Shown here: positions 28,648 through 36,746 of the stretch, in pieces
Layout: the number at the start of each line of letters is the position of its first letter
How positions within the stretch are numbered: the first letter of the stretch is position 1
DNA from: DASUSH01 sp963785155
GTDB taxonomy: Bacteria; Actinomycetota; Thermoleophilia; Solirubrobacterales; 70-9
Assembly (NCBI GenBank): GCA_963785155.1
Contig: CAWAUB010000007.1
Location: 186,001 to 250,000 of the forward strand
DNA: 64,000 bases
Reading direction: 5' to 3'
Position numbers and translations under genes: made by a program
The notes under the pieces: model-generated
Told to the model about the DNA's origin: nothing
What the model saw: the letters and a program-made list of their open reading frames with translations, nothing else
The model's database searches: none

Positions 28648-28653
28648 TAAACT
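28648..28653 (+). promoter_or_regulatory. -10 box TAAACT of tRNA-Pro
   Basis: TAAACT ends nine bases before the first base of tRNA-Pro, a normal distance for a tRNA promoter. No clear -35 box is visible. Confidence 0.5.
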
Positions 28654-28662
28654 CGGTGTTCT

Positions 28663-28736
28663 CGGGGCGTAGCGCAGCCTGGTAGCGCATCTGTTTTGGG
28701 GACAGAAGGTCGCTGGTTCAAATCCAGTCGCCCCGA
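28663..28736 (+). tRNA. tRNA-Pro (anticodon TGG)
   Basis: CGGGGCG at 28663 pairs with CGCCCCG ending at 28735. The D arm is GCGC-AGCCTGGTA-GCGC, the anticodon stem TCTGT/ACAGA with loop TTTGGGG gives TGG, and the T arm is GCTGG-TTCAAAT-CCAGT. The discriminator is A and CCA is not encoded. All four helices pair. Confidence 0.95.
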
Positions 28737-28749
28737 TGTATCAGCATGG

Positions 28750-28795
28750 GTGAACGTCCCAGACACCCGCATATCTGCGGGGTTCACGGACGTTC
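28750..28795 (+). other. Nested inverted repeats downstream of tRNA-Pro
   Basis: GAACGTCC (28752) pairs with GGACGTTC (28788), CCCGC (28766) with GCGGG (28777), and GTGAAC (28750) with GTTCAC (28782). The first and third helices share bases, so they are alternatives. This could end the tRNA transcript or act as a leader for the monooxygenase gene at 28856. There is no T-run. Confidence 0.35.
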
Positions 28796-28843
28796 GGCGG
28801 ACTGGCGCTGGCCGAAATGGCGCCGACCCGGTCGCCCTCTCGA

Positions 28844-28849
28844 TACGGT
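28844..28849 (+). promoter_or_regulatory. -10 box TACGGT, leaderless type
   Basis: TACGGT ends six bases before the GTG at 28856, which supports that start over the ATG at 28817. Confidence 0.4.
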
Positions 28850-28855
28850 CCGCCC

Positions 28856-30315
28856 GTGACCGACCACGTCCGCATCGCGATCATCGGCAGCGGCTTCTCC
28901 GGGCTCGGCATGGCGATCCGCCTGCGGCAGGACGGGATCGAGGACTTCGTCGTGCTCGAGCGGGCGGGTGAGGTCGGTGGGACGTGGCGGGACAACACCT
29001 ATCCCGGCTGCCAGTGCGACATCCCCTCGGCGCTCTACTCGTTCTCCTTCGCGCCGAATCCGGACTGGAGCCGCTTCTATCCGCTCCAGGAGGAGATCCG
29101 CGACTACCTGCGCCGCTGCGCGGTCGACTTCGGCGTCATGCCGCACATCCGCTTCGACACCGAGGTCAGTGGAGCCGACTGGGACGAGGACTCGCGCCGC
29201 TGGCGGCTCGAGACCTCGCAGGGCCCGCTCAGCGCCGACGTCGTGATCGGCGGCATGGGCGGGCTCAGCACGCCGTCGGACCCCGACATCCCGGCCTCGA
29301 CGACTTCGAGGGAACGGTGTTCCACTCCGCGACGTGGAACCACGACCACGACCTGACCGGCGAGCGGGTAGCGGCGATCGGCACCGGCGCCTCGGCGATC
29401 CAGTTCGTCCCGAAGATCCAGCCGATCGTCGGCAAGCTCCACCTCTTCCAGCGCACGCCGTCCTGGGTGATGCCCGACCCCGATCGCGAGGTCACCGACT
29501 TCGAGCGGCGCATGTACCGGCGGTTCCCGTCGACCCAGCGCGCCGTGCGCGGCCTGATCTACCTGGTCCAGGAGGTGACCGTCTTCGGCACGATCATCAA
29601 CCGGCGGCTCTCGAAGGTGCTCGAGCGAGTCGCCCGCAAGCACCTCCGCGATCAGGTGAGCGACCCGGAGCTGCGCGCGAAGCTGACGCCCGATTACCTG
29701 ATCGGCTGCAAGCGGATCACGATGTCGGACACCTACTACCCGGCGCTTCAACAGCCCAACGCCGAGCTCGTCACCGAGTCGATCCGGGAGGTTCGCGCAC
29801 ACTCGATCGTCACCGCGGACGGCGAGGAGCGGGAGGTCGACACGATCATCCTCGGCACCGGCTTCAAGGTCCACGACAACCCCGGCTTCGAGCGCATCCG
29901 CGGGCGCGACGGCCGTACGCTCGGCGACGCCTGGAAGGGCAGCCCGCGCGCCTACCTCGGCACCACCGTCTCGGGCTTTCCCAACTTCTTCCTGCTGGTC
30001 GGCCCGAACAGCGCCGGCGGCTACAACTCGATCATCTTCACGACGGAGTCGCACATCAACTACGCGCTGCAGGCGATCCGCGCGATGGACCGCGACCGGA
30101 TCAGCGCCGTCGACGTCCGCTCCGACGTCTACGAGACCTTCAACCGCGAGACCGACGAGCGCCTCCGCGACAGCGTGTGGAACGAGGGCGGCTGCGCGAG
30201 CTGGTACATCGACTCGAACGGCCGCAACGGCATCTGGTGGCCCGGCTTCACCTGGGACCTGTGGCGGCAGACCCGGCGCTTCGACACCGACGAGTACGAG
30301 CTGCAGCAGGCTTGA
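28856..30315 (+). CDS. Flavin-containing monooxygenase, BVMO type, frame broken once
   Basis: FAD motif IAIIGSGFSGLGMAIRL, then GGTWRDNTYPGCQCDIPSAL. A near-complete Baeyer-Villiger fingerprint FEGTVFHSATWN (FxGxxxHxxxW, with Asn where Pro or Asp is usual) and NADPH motif AAIGTGASAIQFVP follow. The frame changes near 29292, before LDDFEGTVFH; here one base appears to be missing. The joined protein is about 486 residues. It would oxygenate a ketone or other substrate with NADPH and O2. The stop overlaps the TTG start of a hydrolase, suggesting a two-step catabolic unit. Confidence 0.85.
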
Positions 30316-31157
30316 GCGCCACCGGCGGATTCGTCGAGGCCGACGGCCTGAAGCTCCACTTCCAGGAGCAGGGCCAGGGGGACCCGATCCTCCTCATGCA
30401 CGGCTGGCCCACCTCCGCATACCTCTGGCGCGACCTGCTGCCGATCCTCGGCGAGCACAACCGGGCGATCGCGCTCGACCTGCCGGGATACGGCAAGTCG
30501 GACAAGCCGGCCGATGCCTCCTACAGCTTCCGCTTCTTCGATAGCGCGATCAGCGGCTTCCTCGATGCGCTCGAGATCGAGACGACGTCGCTCGCCGTCC
30601 ACGACATCGGCGGACCGATCGGCCTCTACTGGGCATCGGAGCATCCCGAGCGGGTGAGGAGACTCGCCCTGCTCAACACCCTCGTCTACCCGCGCCCGTC
30701 GCTGGCCGTCATCGCCTTCGTCCTCGCGGCGCGCACCCCGATCGTCCGCTCCCGGCTGACGAGCCCCGGCGGCATCCGCTTCGCGATGCGATTCGGCGTC
30801 CACGACAAGGACCGCCTCACCGACGAGGACATCGCCGCCTACCAGGAGCCATTCGCCACGAAGGAGGCACAGCGCGTCCTCCAGAAGGCCGGCACAGGGC
30901 TACATCCGGGAGGGATGAAGCAGCTCTCGGAATGGCTGGGGGCGACCGACGTGCCCGTCCGCATCGTCTACGGGGAGCGAGACCGGATCCTGCCCGACGT
31001 CGCAAAGACGATGCGCAAGGTCGCCGCCGACGTCCCATCGGATGTCGAGGTGACCAAGCTCGACGACTGCGGCCACTTCCTTCAGGAGGAGCGGCCCGAG
31101 GAGATCGCGCGGCTGCTTTCTGAGTTCTTCCGCCCGGCGCCGCCGGCTAGCGCTTAG
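30312..31157 (+). CDS. Alpha/beta hydrolase, haloalkane dehalogenase/epoxide hydrolase type
   Basis: 281 residues from TTG 30312, overlapping the monooxygenase stop (TTGA). HGWPTSAYLWRDLLP supplies the oxyanion region, LAVHDIGGPIGLYWA carries an Asp nucleophile (HDxGG) rather than Ser, YGERDRILP an acid and CGHFLQEE the His. The Asp nucleophile places it with dehalogenases and epoxide hydrolases. It acts after the monooxygenase in an unknown pathway (inference). The 3' end overlaps the convergent TetR gene by 11 bases. Confidence 0.85.
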   Translation: MSATGGFVEADGLKLHFQEQGQGDPILLMHGWPTSAYLWRDLLPILGEHNRAIALDLPGYGKSDKPADASYSFRFFDSAISGFLDALEIETTSLAVHDIGGPIGLYWASEHPERVRRLALLNTLVYPRPSLAVIAFVLAARTPIVRSRLTSPGGIRFAMRFGVHDKDRLTDEDIAAYQEPFATKEAQRVLQKAGTGLHPGGMKQLSEWLGATDVPVRIVYGERDRILPDVAKTMRKVAADVPSDVEVTKLDDCGHFLQEERPEEIARLLSEFFRPAPPASA

Positions 31158-31740
31158 CGCCGTCTGCGGCAAGCGTCTCGGTCGCAAGCCGCTCCAGCTC
31201 CGCGCCGACCCGCTCGATCGGCTCGATCGAGCGCTGTGCCCTGGCGAGGACGATCGCCCCCTCGATCGCCGCGATCGACAGGGTCGCGACCGAACGCGCC
31301 CGCTGGGCGGGCACGCCGTTGGCCTCGAAGCCCCCGGCGAGCAGCTCCTCCCAGCCTGCGATCGCCTCGCCCGCGGCCGCGCGCGCCTCCGGGGCTCGCT
31401 CGCCCTCCAGGGCGGCGGCGACGATCGGGCAGCCTTCCTCGAAGCCGCTCTGCTCGAGCGCACCGCCGACCACGGACGAGAAACCGTGGATCGCGGTCAC
31501 CGGATCGTCCTCGGCGAGGGCTGCGGCCAGCGCCGCCGCCACGAAGTCGCCGGCGTAGCGAGTCGTGGCCTCCGCGAGCTCCGCCTTGCCGCCGGGGAAG
31601 TGGTGGTAGATCGAGCCGCGCGGTGCGCCGCTGTGGGCGATCACGTCCGAGAACGCCGTTCCCTCGACACCCTTGCGGCGAAAGAGCACGGCGGCGGAGC
31701 GGACCATCCGCTCGCGGGAGTCGGGCTTGTTCGGGGACAT
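31147..31740 (-). CDS. TetR-family transcriptional regulator
   Basis: 197 residues from ATG 31740 (MSPNKPDSRERMVRSAAVLF). The helix-turn-helix is KGVEGTAFSDVIAHSGAPRG followed by SIYHHFPGGK, typical of TetR. The C-terminal part (GFEEGCPIVAAALEGE) resembles the LmrA/YxaF subgroup. Convergent with the hydrolase and divergent from the tautomerase; the operator at 31751-31792 lies between the divergent starts, so the tautomerase and the regulator itself are likely targets. Confidence 0.88.
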   Translation of the reverse strand: MSPNKPDSRERMVRSAAVLFRRKGVEGTAFSDVIAHSGAPRGSIYHHFPGGKAELAEATTRYAGDFVAAALAAALAEDDPVTAIHGFSSVVGGALEQSGFEEGCPIVAAALEGERAPEARAAAGEAIAGWEELLAGGFEANGVPAQRARSVATLSIAAIEGAIVLARAQRSIEPIERVGAELERLATETLAADGAKR

Positions 31741-31750
31741 GACTCGTGCT

Positions 31751-31792
31751 TCTATGACGCCCATCATGATACGTTATGTCGCACGTCATAGA
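31751..31792. promoter_or_regulatory. Probable TetR operator, inverted repeat
   Basis: TCTATGACG (31751-31759) and CGTCATAGA (31784-31792) are perfect nine-base inverted repeats 24 bases apart, filling the region between two divergent genes. Further ATGA/TCAT half-sites lie between them. Confidence 0.55.
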
Positions 31793-31815
31793 ACTCCAAA
31801 GAAGGAGCACCGCCA

Positions 31816-32274
31816 ATGCCGATGATCGACGTCACCTATCCCGAGGGCGCCCTGGAGCCCGCAGCCCGCGCCAAGCTCGTCGAGGACCTGACCACCTCGC
31901 TCCTGCGCGCCGAACGCGCTCCGGACACGGATTTCTTCCGCAACGTCACCTGGGTCTACCTCCACGAGCTACCCGAGTACGCGGTGAACGCCGCCGCGAG
32001 GCCCGTCGAAGAGCCGACCTTCCGGGTCATGGTGACGACGCCGGAGGGAGCCCTTTCCGATCGCCGCCGCGCCGAGATGGTCGAGGCCGGGACCAACGCG
32101 GTGCTCGAAGCCGCCGGCCTGAGCCCCGAGGACTCGCTCCGCGTCTGGGTCGTGATGCGCGAAATCGACGAGGGCAGCTGGGGCGCCGCCGGACAGGTGG
32201 TTCAGTTCAAGCAGCTGGTCGAGGCCGCCAAGAAGGAGCGCGAGCAGGCCGAAGAGCCGGTCGCGGCAGGCTGA
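31816..32274 (+). CDS. Tautomerase-superfamily protein
   Basis: 152 residues beginning MPMIDVTYPEGALEPAAR; Pro after the initiator Met is the catalytic N-terminal proline of this superfamily. The length fits two fused beta-alpha-beta units (second unit about FRVMVTTPEGALSDRRRAEM). AAGGAG lies upstream of the ATG, so this gene is leadered. Probably controlled by the divergent TetR gene. The substrate is unknown; 4-oxalocrotonate-type isomerisation is a family guess. Confidence 0.78.
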   Translation: MPMIDVTYPEGALEPAARAKLVEDLTTSLLRAERAPDTDFFRNVTWVYLHELPEYAVNAAARPVEEPTFRVMVTTPEGALSDRRRAEMVEAGTNAVLEAAGLSPEDSLRVWVVMREIDEGSWGAAGQVVQFKQLVEAAKKEREQAEEPVAAG

Positions 32275-32309
32275 AGCCCGCTAATGGCCTCGGGGTCTGG
32301 GCGCTGAGC

Positions 32310-33089
32310 TCAGGCCGCCGGGGCGGGCGGGGGCGCTGCGGGGGCGGCGGGAGGAGCGGCGGCAGCCTGGCCGCCACCGAGGTCGAAGAAGAGGACCGCG
32401 GAGACGATGCCGACAACCGGTGCCGCGAGGGCGCTGAAGAGGATGCCGAAGATGATCAGGCCGGCGATCCCGATCGAGATCCCGATGATCAAGCCGATGA
32501 ACCCGGCCGCGATGAGGATCAGGTACGCGATCACGAAGGCGCCGAGGACCGGCCAGAAGTCGTCCTTGACGAGCTCCCAGCTGCGGCCGAACGCGTCGAT
32601 GATGCCGGACCGCTCGACGACGATCGACGGTGAGGTGACCGACCAGATCGTCGCCAGGAAGATGCCCGGGATGATCAGGAGGAAGAACCCGATCGTCACG
32701 GCGATGCCCTTCAGGATTCCGTTCAGGATCAGGATGCCGAGCACCGGGGTGACCGACTCGAAGGTCTCGCCGATCGTGGCCGCGGTGCCGGCGCGGTGGT
32801 GCTGGACGACGCGGACGACCATGCCGGCGTAGATCGCCGAGGCGAGCAGGTTGAGGACCTGGATGATCAGGTTGAAGAGGATGCCGCCCTCGTCGTAGAG
32901 GAAGGCGTTGATGATCCCGACCACGCCGAAGATGACGACCGCGAGGAGGATCAGGACGACCGCGTGCTTGGCGTAGATCGCGAACGTCTCGCTGATCACC
33001 CGGCCGACGTCGACCCGTCCGGCACGCGGCGCGGGGGGCGGTGCCGCGGCGGGCGGTGGGGCGGGGGGCGGTGGTGCTCCTGCTTCCAT
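32310..33089 (-). CDS. Multi-pass membrane protein with Pro/Ala-rich ends
   Basis: 259 residues. Both ends are Pro/Ala-rich (GAPPPPAPPPAAAPPPAP at the start, PPAAPAAPPPAPAA at the end) and surround about six membrane helices. RVISETFAIYAKHAVVLILL is an amphipathic entry helix like that of the glycerophosphodiester-phosphodiesterase membrane domain/YciC-type proteins. VERSGIIDAFGRSWELVKDD is a typical loop of that group. No catalytic site. A role in envelope organisation is only a guess. Confidence 0.7.
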   Translation of the reverse strand: MEAGAPPPPAPPPAAAPPPAPRAGRVDVGRVISETFAIYAKHAVVLILLAVVIFGVVGIINAFLYDEGGILFNLIIQVLNLLASAIYAGMVVRVVQHHRAGTAATIGETFESVTPVLGILILNGILKGIAVTIGFFLLIIPGIFLATIWSVTSPSIVVERSGIIDAFGRSWELVKDDFWPVLGAFVIAYLILIAAGFIGLIIGISIGIAGLIIFGILFSALAAPVVGIVSAVLFFDLGGGQAAAAPPAAPAAPPPAPAA

Positions 33090-33162
33090 TCGAGGGCGAC
33101 CCTATCTCATGCAGGAGGGGATCCGTCAACCGACGTCACCCAAATTGCAACAACTCGGTCGT

Positions 33163-33168
33163 TACGCT
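33163..33168 (+). promoter_or_regulatory. -10 box TACGCT of tRNA-Arg
   Basis: TACGCT ends nine bases before tRNA-Arg. TTGCAA at 33145 is a candidate -35 but the 12-base spacing is short. Confidence 0.45.
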
Positions 33169-33177
33169 CAGCCGCCT

Positions 33178-33252
33178 GCCCCCGTAGCTCAGCTGGATTA
33201 GAGCGGCCGGTTTCTACCCGGCAGGTCGTGGGTTCGAGTCCTACCGGGGGCG
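33178..33252 (+). tRNA. tRNA-Arg (anticodon TCT)
   Basis: GCCCCCG at 33178 pairs with CGGGGGC ending at 33251. Anticodon stem GCCGG/CCGGC with loop TTTCTAC gives TCT, and the T arm is GTGGG-TTCGAGT-CCTAC. Discriminator G; no encoded CCA. A protein start codon follows two bases after it. Confidence 0.94.
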
Positions 33253-33254
33253 TG

Positions 33255-33530
33255 ATGGCACTACGCGTCGGCCCGTATACGTTCAGCGACGTGACCTACG
33301 ACGGTCCAAGCGACGTCCTCTACGCGACGATCGGCCGGCTGCCGGAGTCGCGGCGCGAGCCGACCCCCGAGGAGCACCTCTGGCATTTCGACGACCGCGG
33401 CAGGTTCCGCGGACTGACCCTGATGAGCCCCCGGGAACAGCTCGAGCGCGACGGCGCGGTCTACGTCAGCCTCCCCACGGGAGAGCTCGAACGGGTCCAG
33501 GGCATCGAGCTGGAGCTGAGCCGCGCATGA
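33255..33530 (+). CDS. DUF2283-like small protein
   Basis: 91 residues from ATG 33255 (MALRVGPYTFSDVTYDGPSD). The segment VTYDGPSDVLYATIG matches the DUF2283 signature (YDxxxDxLYI). Two bases separate the start from the tRNA-Arg 3' end, leaving no room for a promoter or ribosome-binding site, so its mRNA 5' end is probably set by tRNA processing. It overlaps the next gene by four bases (ATGA). Confidence 0.75.
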   Translation: MALRVGPYTFSDVTYDGPSDVLYATIGRLPESRREPTPEEHLWHFDDRGRFRGLTLMSPREQLERDGAVYVSLPTGELERVQGIELELSRA

Positions 33531-33928
33531 ACGAGCTCTCCCGTCCCGTCCCCGGCTGGTACGCGGACCCGCAGCTTCCCGGCGGCATGCGCTACTGGGA
33601 CGGAGGCGCATGGACCGAGCACCGGGTCCCACCGCCCGGCCTGCCGCCGCAGGTCCCGAAGACCAGCGGCCTGGCGATCGCCTCGCTCGTCTGCGGGATC
33701 GTCTGGATCTACGGGGTCACCTCGATCCTCGCGATCATCTTCGCCGTCGTCTCGAGGCGCCAGATCCGCGACTCGAACGGCTGGGTCACGGGCGGCGGCA
33801 TGGCGACGGCCGGCCTGGTGCTCGGCATCATCGGCGTCGTCGGCACGATCGCCCTGGTGGTCGCACTGCTCCTGATCGAGCCCGACTTCGACACCACCAC
33901 GGGTCGCCGCTACCGCTACACGTACTAG
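33527..33928 (+). CDS. DUF2510/DUF4190 membrane protein
   Basis: 133 residues. VPGWYADPQLPGGMRYWDGG followed by AWTEH is the DUF2510 motif, common at N-termini of actinobacterial membrane proteins. Two helices with KTSGLAIASLVCGIV and a Gly-rich turn (TGGGMATAGLVLGIIG) match DUF4190. The C-terminus is Tyr/Arg-rich (GRRYRYTY). The start overlaps the DUF2283 stop. Function is unknown. Confidence 0.85.
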   Translation: MNELSRPVPGWYADPQLPGGMRYWDGGAWTEHRVPPPGLPPQVPKTSGLAIASLVCGIVWIYGVTSILAIIFAVVSRRQIRDSNGWVTGGGMATAGLVLGIIGVVGTIALVVALLLIEPDFDTTTGRRYRYTY

Positions 33929-33951
33929 CCGCCTGGGCCCGGCTCCGGCCC

Positions 33952-33957
33952 TAGACT
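33952..33957 (+). promoter_or_regulatory. -10 box TAGACT of tRNA-His
   Basis: TAGACT ends 12 bases before the tRNA-His acceptor; no -35 box is clear. Confidence 0.5.
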
Positions 33958-33969
33958 TATCCACCCGCG

Positions 33970-34042
33970 GTGGGCGTAGCTCAGTTGGTAGAGCTCCTGG
34001 TTGTGGTCCAGGTGGTCGCGGGTTCAAGTCCCGTCGCTCACC
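33970..34042 (+). tRNA. tRNA-His (anticodon GTG)
   Basis: GTGGGCG pairs with CGCTCAC (one G-T). Anticodon stem CCTGG/CCAGG, loop TTGTGGT gives GTG. T arm GCGGG-TTCAAGT-CCCGT. The base at 33969 is G and can pair with the C73 at 34042, as expected for the extra G of tRNA-His. CCA is not encoded. Confidence 0.95.
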
Positions 34043-34055
34043 CCTCATCGTCCCC

Positions 34056-35207
34056 ATGAGCCGCGCGACCTATCTCCGCCGGCGCCTCGTCGCCGTCGCC
34101 GCCCTCGCGGTAATCGTGGCGCTGCTCCTGTTCCTCGCGCTCGGTGGCGGATCGGATCCCGGCAACGAGAGCGCGGCGCCTGAGGAGGCCACCGAGTTCA
34201 CCGTCTCGGTGAGCGGCGACCTCCTGATCCACTCCCCGGTCTTCTTCCAGGCCCAGTCCCTGGCGGGCGGCGCGGGATATGACTTCGGTCCGATGCTCGC
34301 GCAGCTGCGGCCCTACGTAAAGGGCGCCGACCTCGCGATCTGTCATTTCGAGACACCGGTCAGCGACGTGGCCCCGCCGTCGGGCCTGCCGACGTTCAAC
34401 GCGCCTCCCGAGCTCGCCGACGCGGTCGCGGACACCGGCTGGGACGTCTGCGACACGGCCTCCAACCACTCGACCGATCAGGGGCAGGAGGGCGTCGACG
34501 GCACGGCGGAGGTGCTCGATGCCGCTGGCATTGGTCACACGGGCTCCTTCCCTTCCCCCGAGGCCAGGGAGAAGCCGCTGATCGTGAACGTGAACGGCGT
34601 CCGCGTCGCGCTGGTCGCGTTCACGACCGGCTCCAACGGACTGGTCCCGGAGGACTACTCACTCAACGTCGCGTCGGAATCCGAGGAGGTGATCGCCGAT
34701 GCTCGCGCCGCGCGCGAAGCCGGCGCCGAGGTGGTGCTCGTGAACATGCACTGGGACGCGCAGGTTGTCGACGAGTACTCCACCGAGCCCAGCGCCGAGC
34801 AGGTCGCGCTTGCCGAGCAGCTCGTCGCGGCTCCGGAGATCACCGCCGTCGTCGGTCAGGGGCCCCATGTCGTCCAGCCGATCGAGTGGATCGACGACAA
34901 GCCGGTCGTCTACAGCGAGGGCAACCTGCTCGCGAACCAGGGGTCGGCCGCCGGCCTTCCCGAGCCGAGCCAGGACGGCATCGTCGCGCTGCTCGACCTC
35001 GCGGTGGACTCGGAGGGCGCCCGCGTCGAGCGGATCCGCTACGTGCCGGTCTACGTCTCGCAGCCCGACTTCACCGTGCTGCCGGTCGGCGACGCCATCG
35101 AGTCGGGCGCCGCCGACGAGGCGAGCCTGCGCGCGTCGTACGAGCGCACGGTCGAGGTGGTCGGCCGGGACCGGCGCACGCAGCCGATCCCGGAGAAGCT
35201 CCCCTAG
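34056..35207 (+). CDS. CapA-family metallophosphatase-like protein, membrane-anchored
   Basis: 383 residues with one N-terminal membrane helix (about 12-30). The CapA (PGA_cap) blocks are VSVSGDLLIHSP, ADLAICHFETPVSD, DTASNHSTDQG, VLVNMHWDAQ and VVGQGPHVVQPIE, which supply the metal ligands. Such proteins occur in poly-gamma-glutamate or capsule synthesis, but here no other capsule genes are near, so the role is open. It starts 13 bases after tRNA-His. Confidence 0.83.
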   Translation: MSRATYLRRRLVAVAALAVIVALLLFLALGGGSDPGNESAAPEEATEFTVSVSGDLLIHSPVFFQAQSLAGGAGYDFGPMLAQLRPYVKGADLAICHFETPVSDVAPPSGLPTFNAPPELADAVADTGWDVCDTASNHSTDQGQEGVDGTAEVLDAAGIGHTGSFPSPEAREKPLIVNVNGVRVALVAFTTGSNGLVPEDYSLNVASESEEVIADARAAREAGAEVVLVNMHWDAQVVDEYSTEPSAEQVALAEQLVAAPEITAVVGQGPHVVQPIEWIDDKPVVYSEGNLLANQGSAAGLPEPSQDGIVALLDLAVDSEGARVERIRYVPVYVSQPDFTVLPVGDAIESGAADEASLRASYERTVEVVGRDRRTQPIPEKLP

Positions 35208-35211
35208 CGCC

Positions 35212-35868
35212 CTACGGCGAGGGAACGATCCTGATGTACGGCTTCGGCGACTCCCAGCCGTCCGGGTAGCGCTCCTTCGCGTCGTCGTCGCTGACCGACC
35301 CGGCGATGATCACGTCGTCGCCCGCGTTCCACTGCGCCGGTGTCGCGACCTGGTTGTTCGCGGTCAGCTGCAGCGAGTCGATCACGCGGAGGACCTCGTC
35401 GAAGTTGCGGCCGGTCGTCATCGGGTAGACGAGGATCAGCTTGATCTTCTTGTCGGGCCCGACGACGAAGACGTTGCGCAGCGTCGCGTTCTGGGCCGGC
35501 GTGCGCTCGGTCGGGTCGCCCTCCGTGTCCGGGGGCAGCATCCCGTAGGCCTTCGAGATCGCGTAGTCGGTGTCGGCGATCATCGGATAGTTCGGCGCGG
35601 TGCCCTGGGTCTCCGCGATGTCCTCGGCCCACTTCTCGTGGTTGTCGACGGGGTCCACCGAGAGGCCGATGATCTTCGTGTTGCGCTTGTCGAAGTCGGG
35701 CTTGATCTGAGCCATGTAGCCGAGCTCGGTGGTGCAGACCGGCGTGAAGTCGCGCGGGTGGGAGAAGAGGACCGCCCAGCCGTCGCCGATCCAGTCGTGG
35801 AAGCTGATCCGGCCCTCGGTCGTGTCAGCCTCGAAGTCGGGGGCGGTGTCGCCGATCGTCAGTGCCAT
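35212..35868 (-). CDS. 1-Cys peroxiredoxin (Prx6 type)
   Basis: 218 residues, the length of the 1-Cys class. The peroxidatic Cys is in HPRDFTPVCTTELGYMAQIK (about residue 45), and the Prx6 C-terminal domain is present (PMTTGRNFDEVLRVIDSLQL, then WNAGDDVIIAGSVSDDDAK). No resolving Cys. It reduces peroxides in the cytosol. A -10 box TAAGAT with AGAGG before the ATG lies upstream, and it is convergent with CapA. Confidence 0.92.
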   Translation of the reverse strand: MALTIGDTAPDFEADTTEGRISFHDWIGDGWAVLFSHPRDFTPVCTTELGYMAQIKPDFDKRNTKIIGLSVDPVDNHEKWAEDIAETQGTAPNYPMIADTDYAISKAYGMLPPDTEGDPTERTPAQNATLRNVFVVGPDKKIKLILVYPMTTGRNFDEVLRVIDSLQLTANNQVATPAQWNAGDDVIIAGSVSDDDAKERYPDGWESPKPYIRIVPSP

Positions 35869-35893
35869 GTCTTGCCTCTCGTTGAGTTAATTC

Positions 35894-35899
35894 ATCTTA
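35894..35899 (-). promoter_or_regulatory. -10 box TAAGAT of the peroxiredoxin gene
   Basis: On the minus strand TAAGAT lies 25 bases before the ATG, followed by AGAGG as a ribosome-binding site, so this gene is leadered. Confidence 0.4.
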
Positions 35900-35905
35900 G
35901 AAGGG

Positions 35906-36707
35906 CTAGCTCGCGGTCAGTTCGTCCAGAACCGCCTGCGCGTCGCCGAGCTCCTGGCGGCGCCGCACCAGCTCGGCCTCCTGCTCCGCGAGCTTCGCTC
36001 CAGCTGACTCGAACCGCTCACGCGCCGACTCGAGCCGCTGCGCCGAATGCTCCACCGCGCTCTCACCGGATTCGACCCGGCGCTTGGCCCGGCTCACCCG
36101 CTTGCGCGCGTCCGCGAGTGCCGCGCGCGAGACCTGCGGCTCCTCGTCCTGATCCCCGTCCGACTTCTTCGCCGCGGCTTCGCGTTTCGGCTTCGGCCGC
36201 GCTCGCTTGCCCGCCGGCGCGGCGACCCCGAACCCGACCGGCTCGCGGTCGGTGACGACGCGGCCCGCCTCGAGCTCCGCCCGCAGGTCCGGGTCGCCGG
36301 CGGCGGCGTGCAGCGTCTTTCGCACCCGGTCGACCATCGCCGGAACTCGCCGAGCCCGCGGCGTCGAGCTCCTCTCTCGCCGCGGCGACGAAGGCCTCGA
36401 CGGCCGCGCGCTCATCGCTCACCGCGTCGTCGAGGGCCTCGCGCCCGGAGCCCTTGACCGCGGCCTCCTGCGCCCCGGCGAGCTCCGACGCCGCCTCGAG
36501 CAACGAATCCACGAGATCCGGCTGGTCGCGAACGGCCCGGTTGATCGCCCAGGCGGGCCGGCTCGGCTTCGGCAGCTTCGCGACCTCGCCGGCGAGCTCC
36601 TTCTCGCCGTCCCCACGGAGCTGCTTCGCGAGCGAGTTACGGGCGCCCGTGAACTCCTCAAGCGGCAGCCCGTAGAGATCGTCGATCGCCTTGTCCGTTT
36701 TTCCCAT
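35906..36707 (-). CDS. Coiled-coil protein of unknown function, frame broken once
   Basis: It begins MGKTDKAIDDLYGLPLEEFT, followed by ARNSLAKQLRGDGE. Helical segments with PKPSRPAWAINRAV follow. One extra base near 36345 breaks the frame before VPAMVDRVRKTL. The C-terminal third is a basic Lys/Ala stretch and a heptad-rich coiled coil (ALADARKRVSRAKRRVESGE, then LAEQEAELVRRRQELGDAQA). About 266 residues, cytoplasmic; possibly DNA-associated given the basic linker (inference). Confidence 0.65.
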
Positions 36708-36746
36708 GCTTGACATTTTCGCCCTTTTGCCAAATGCTCTTGGGCA

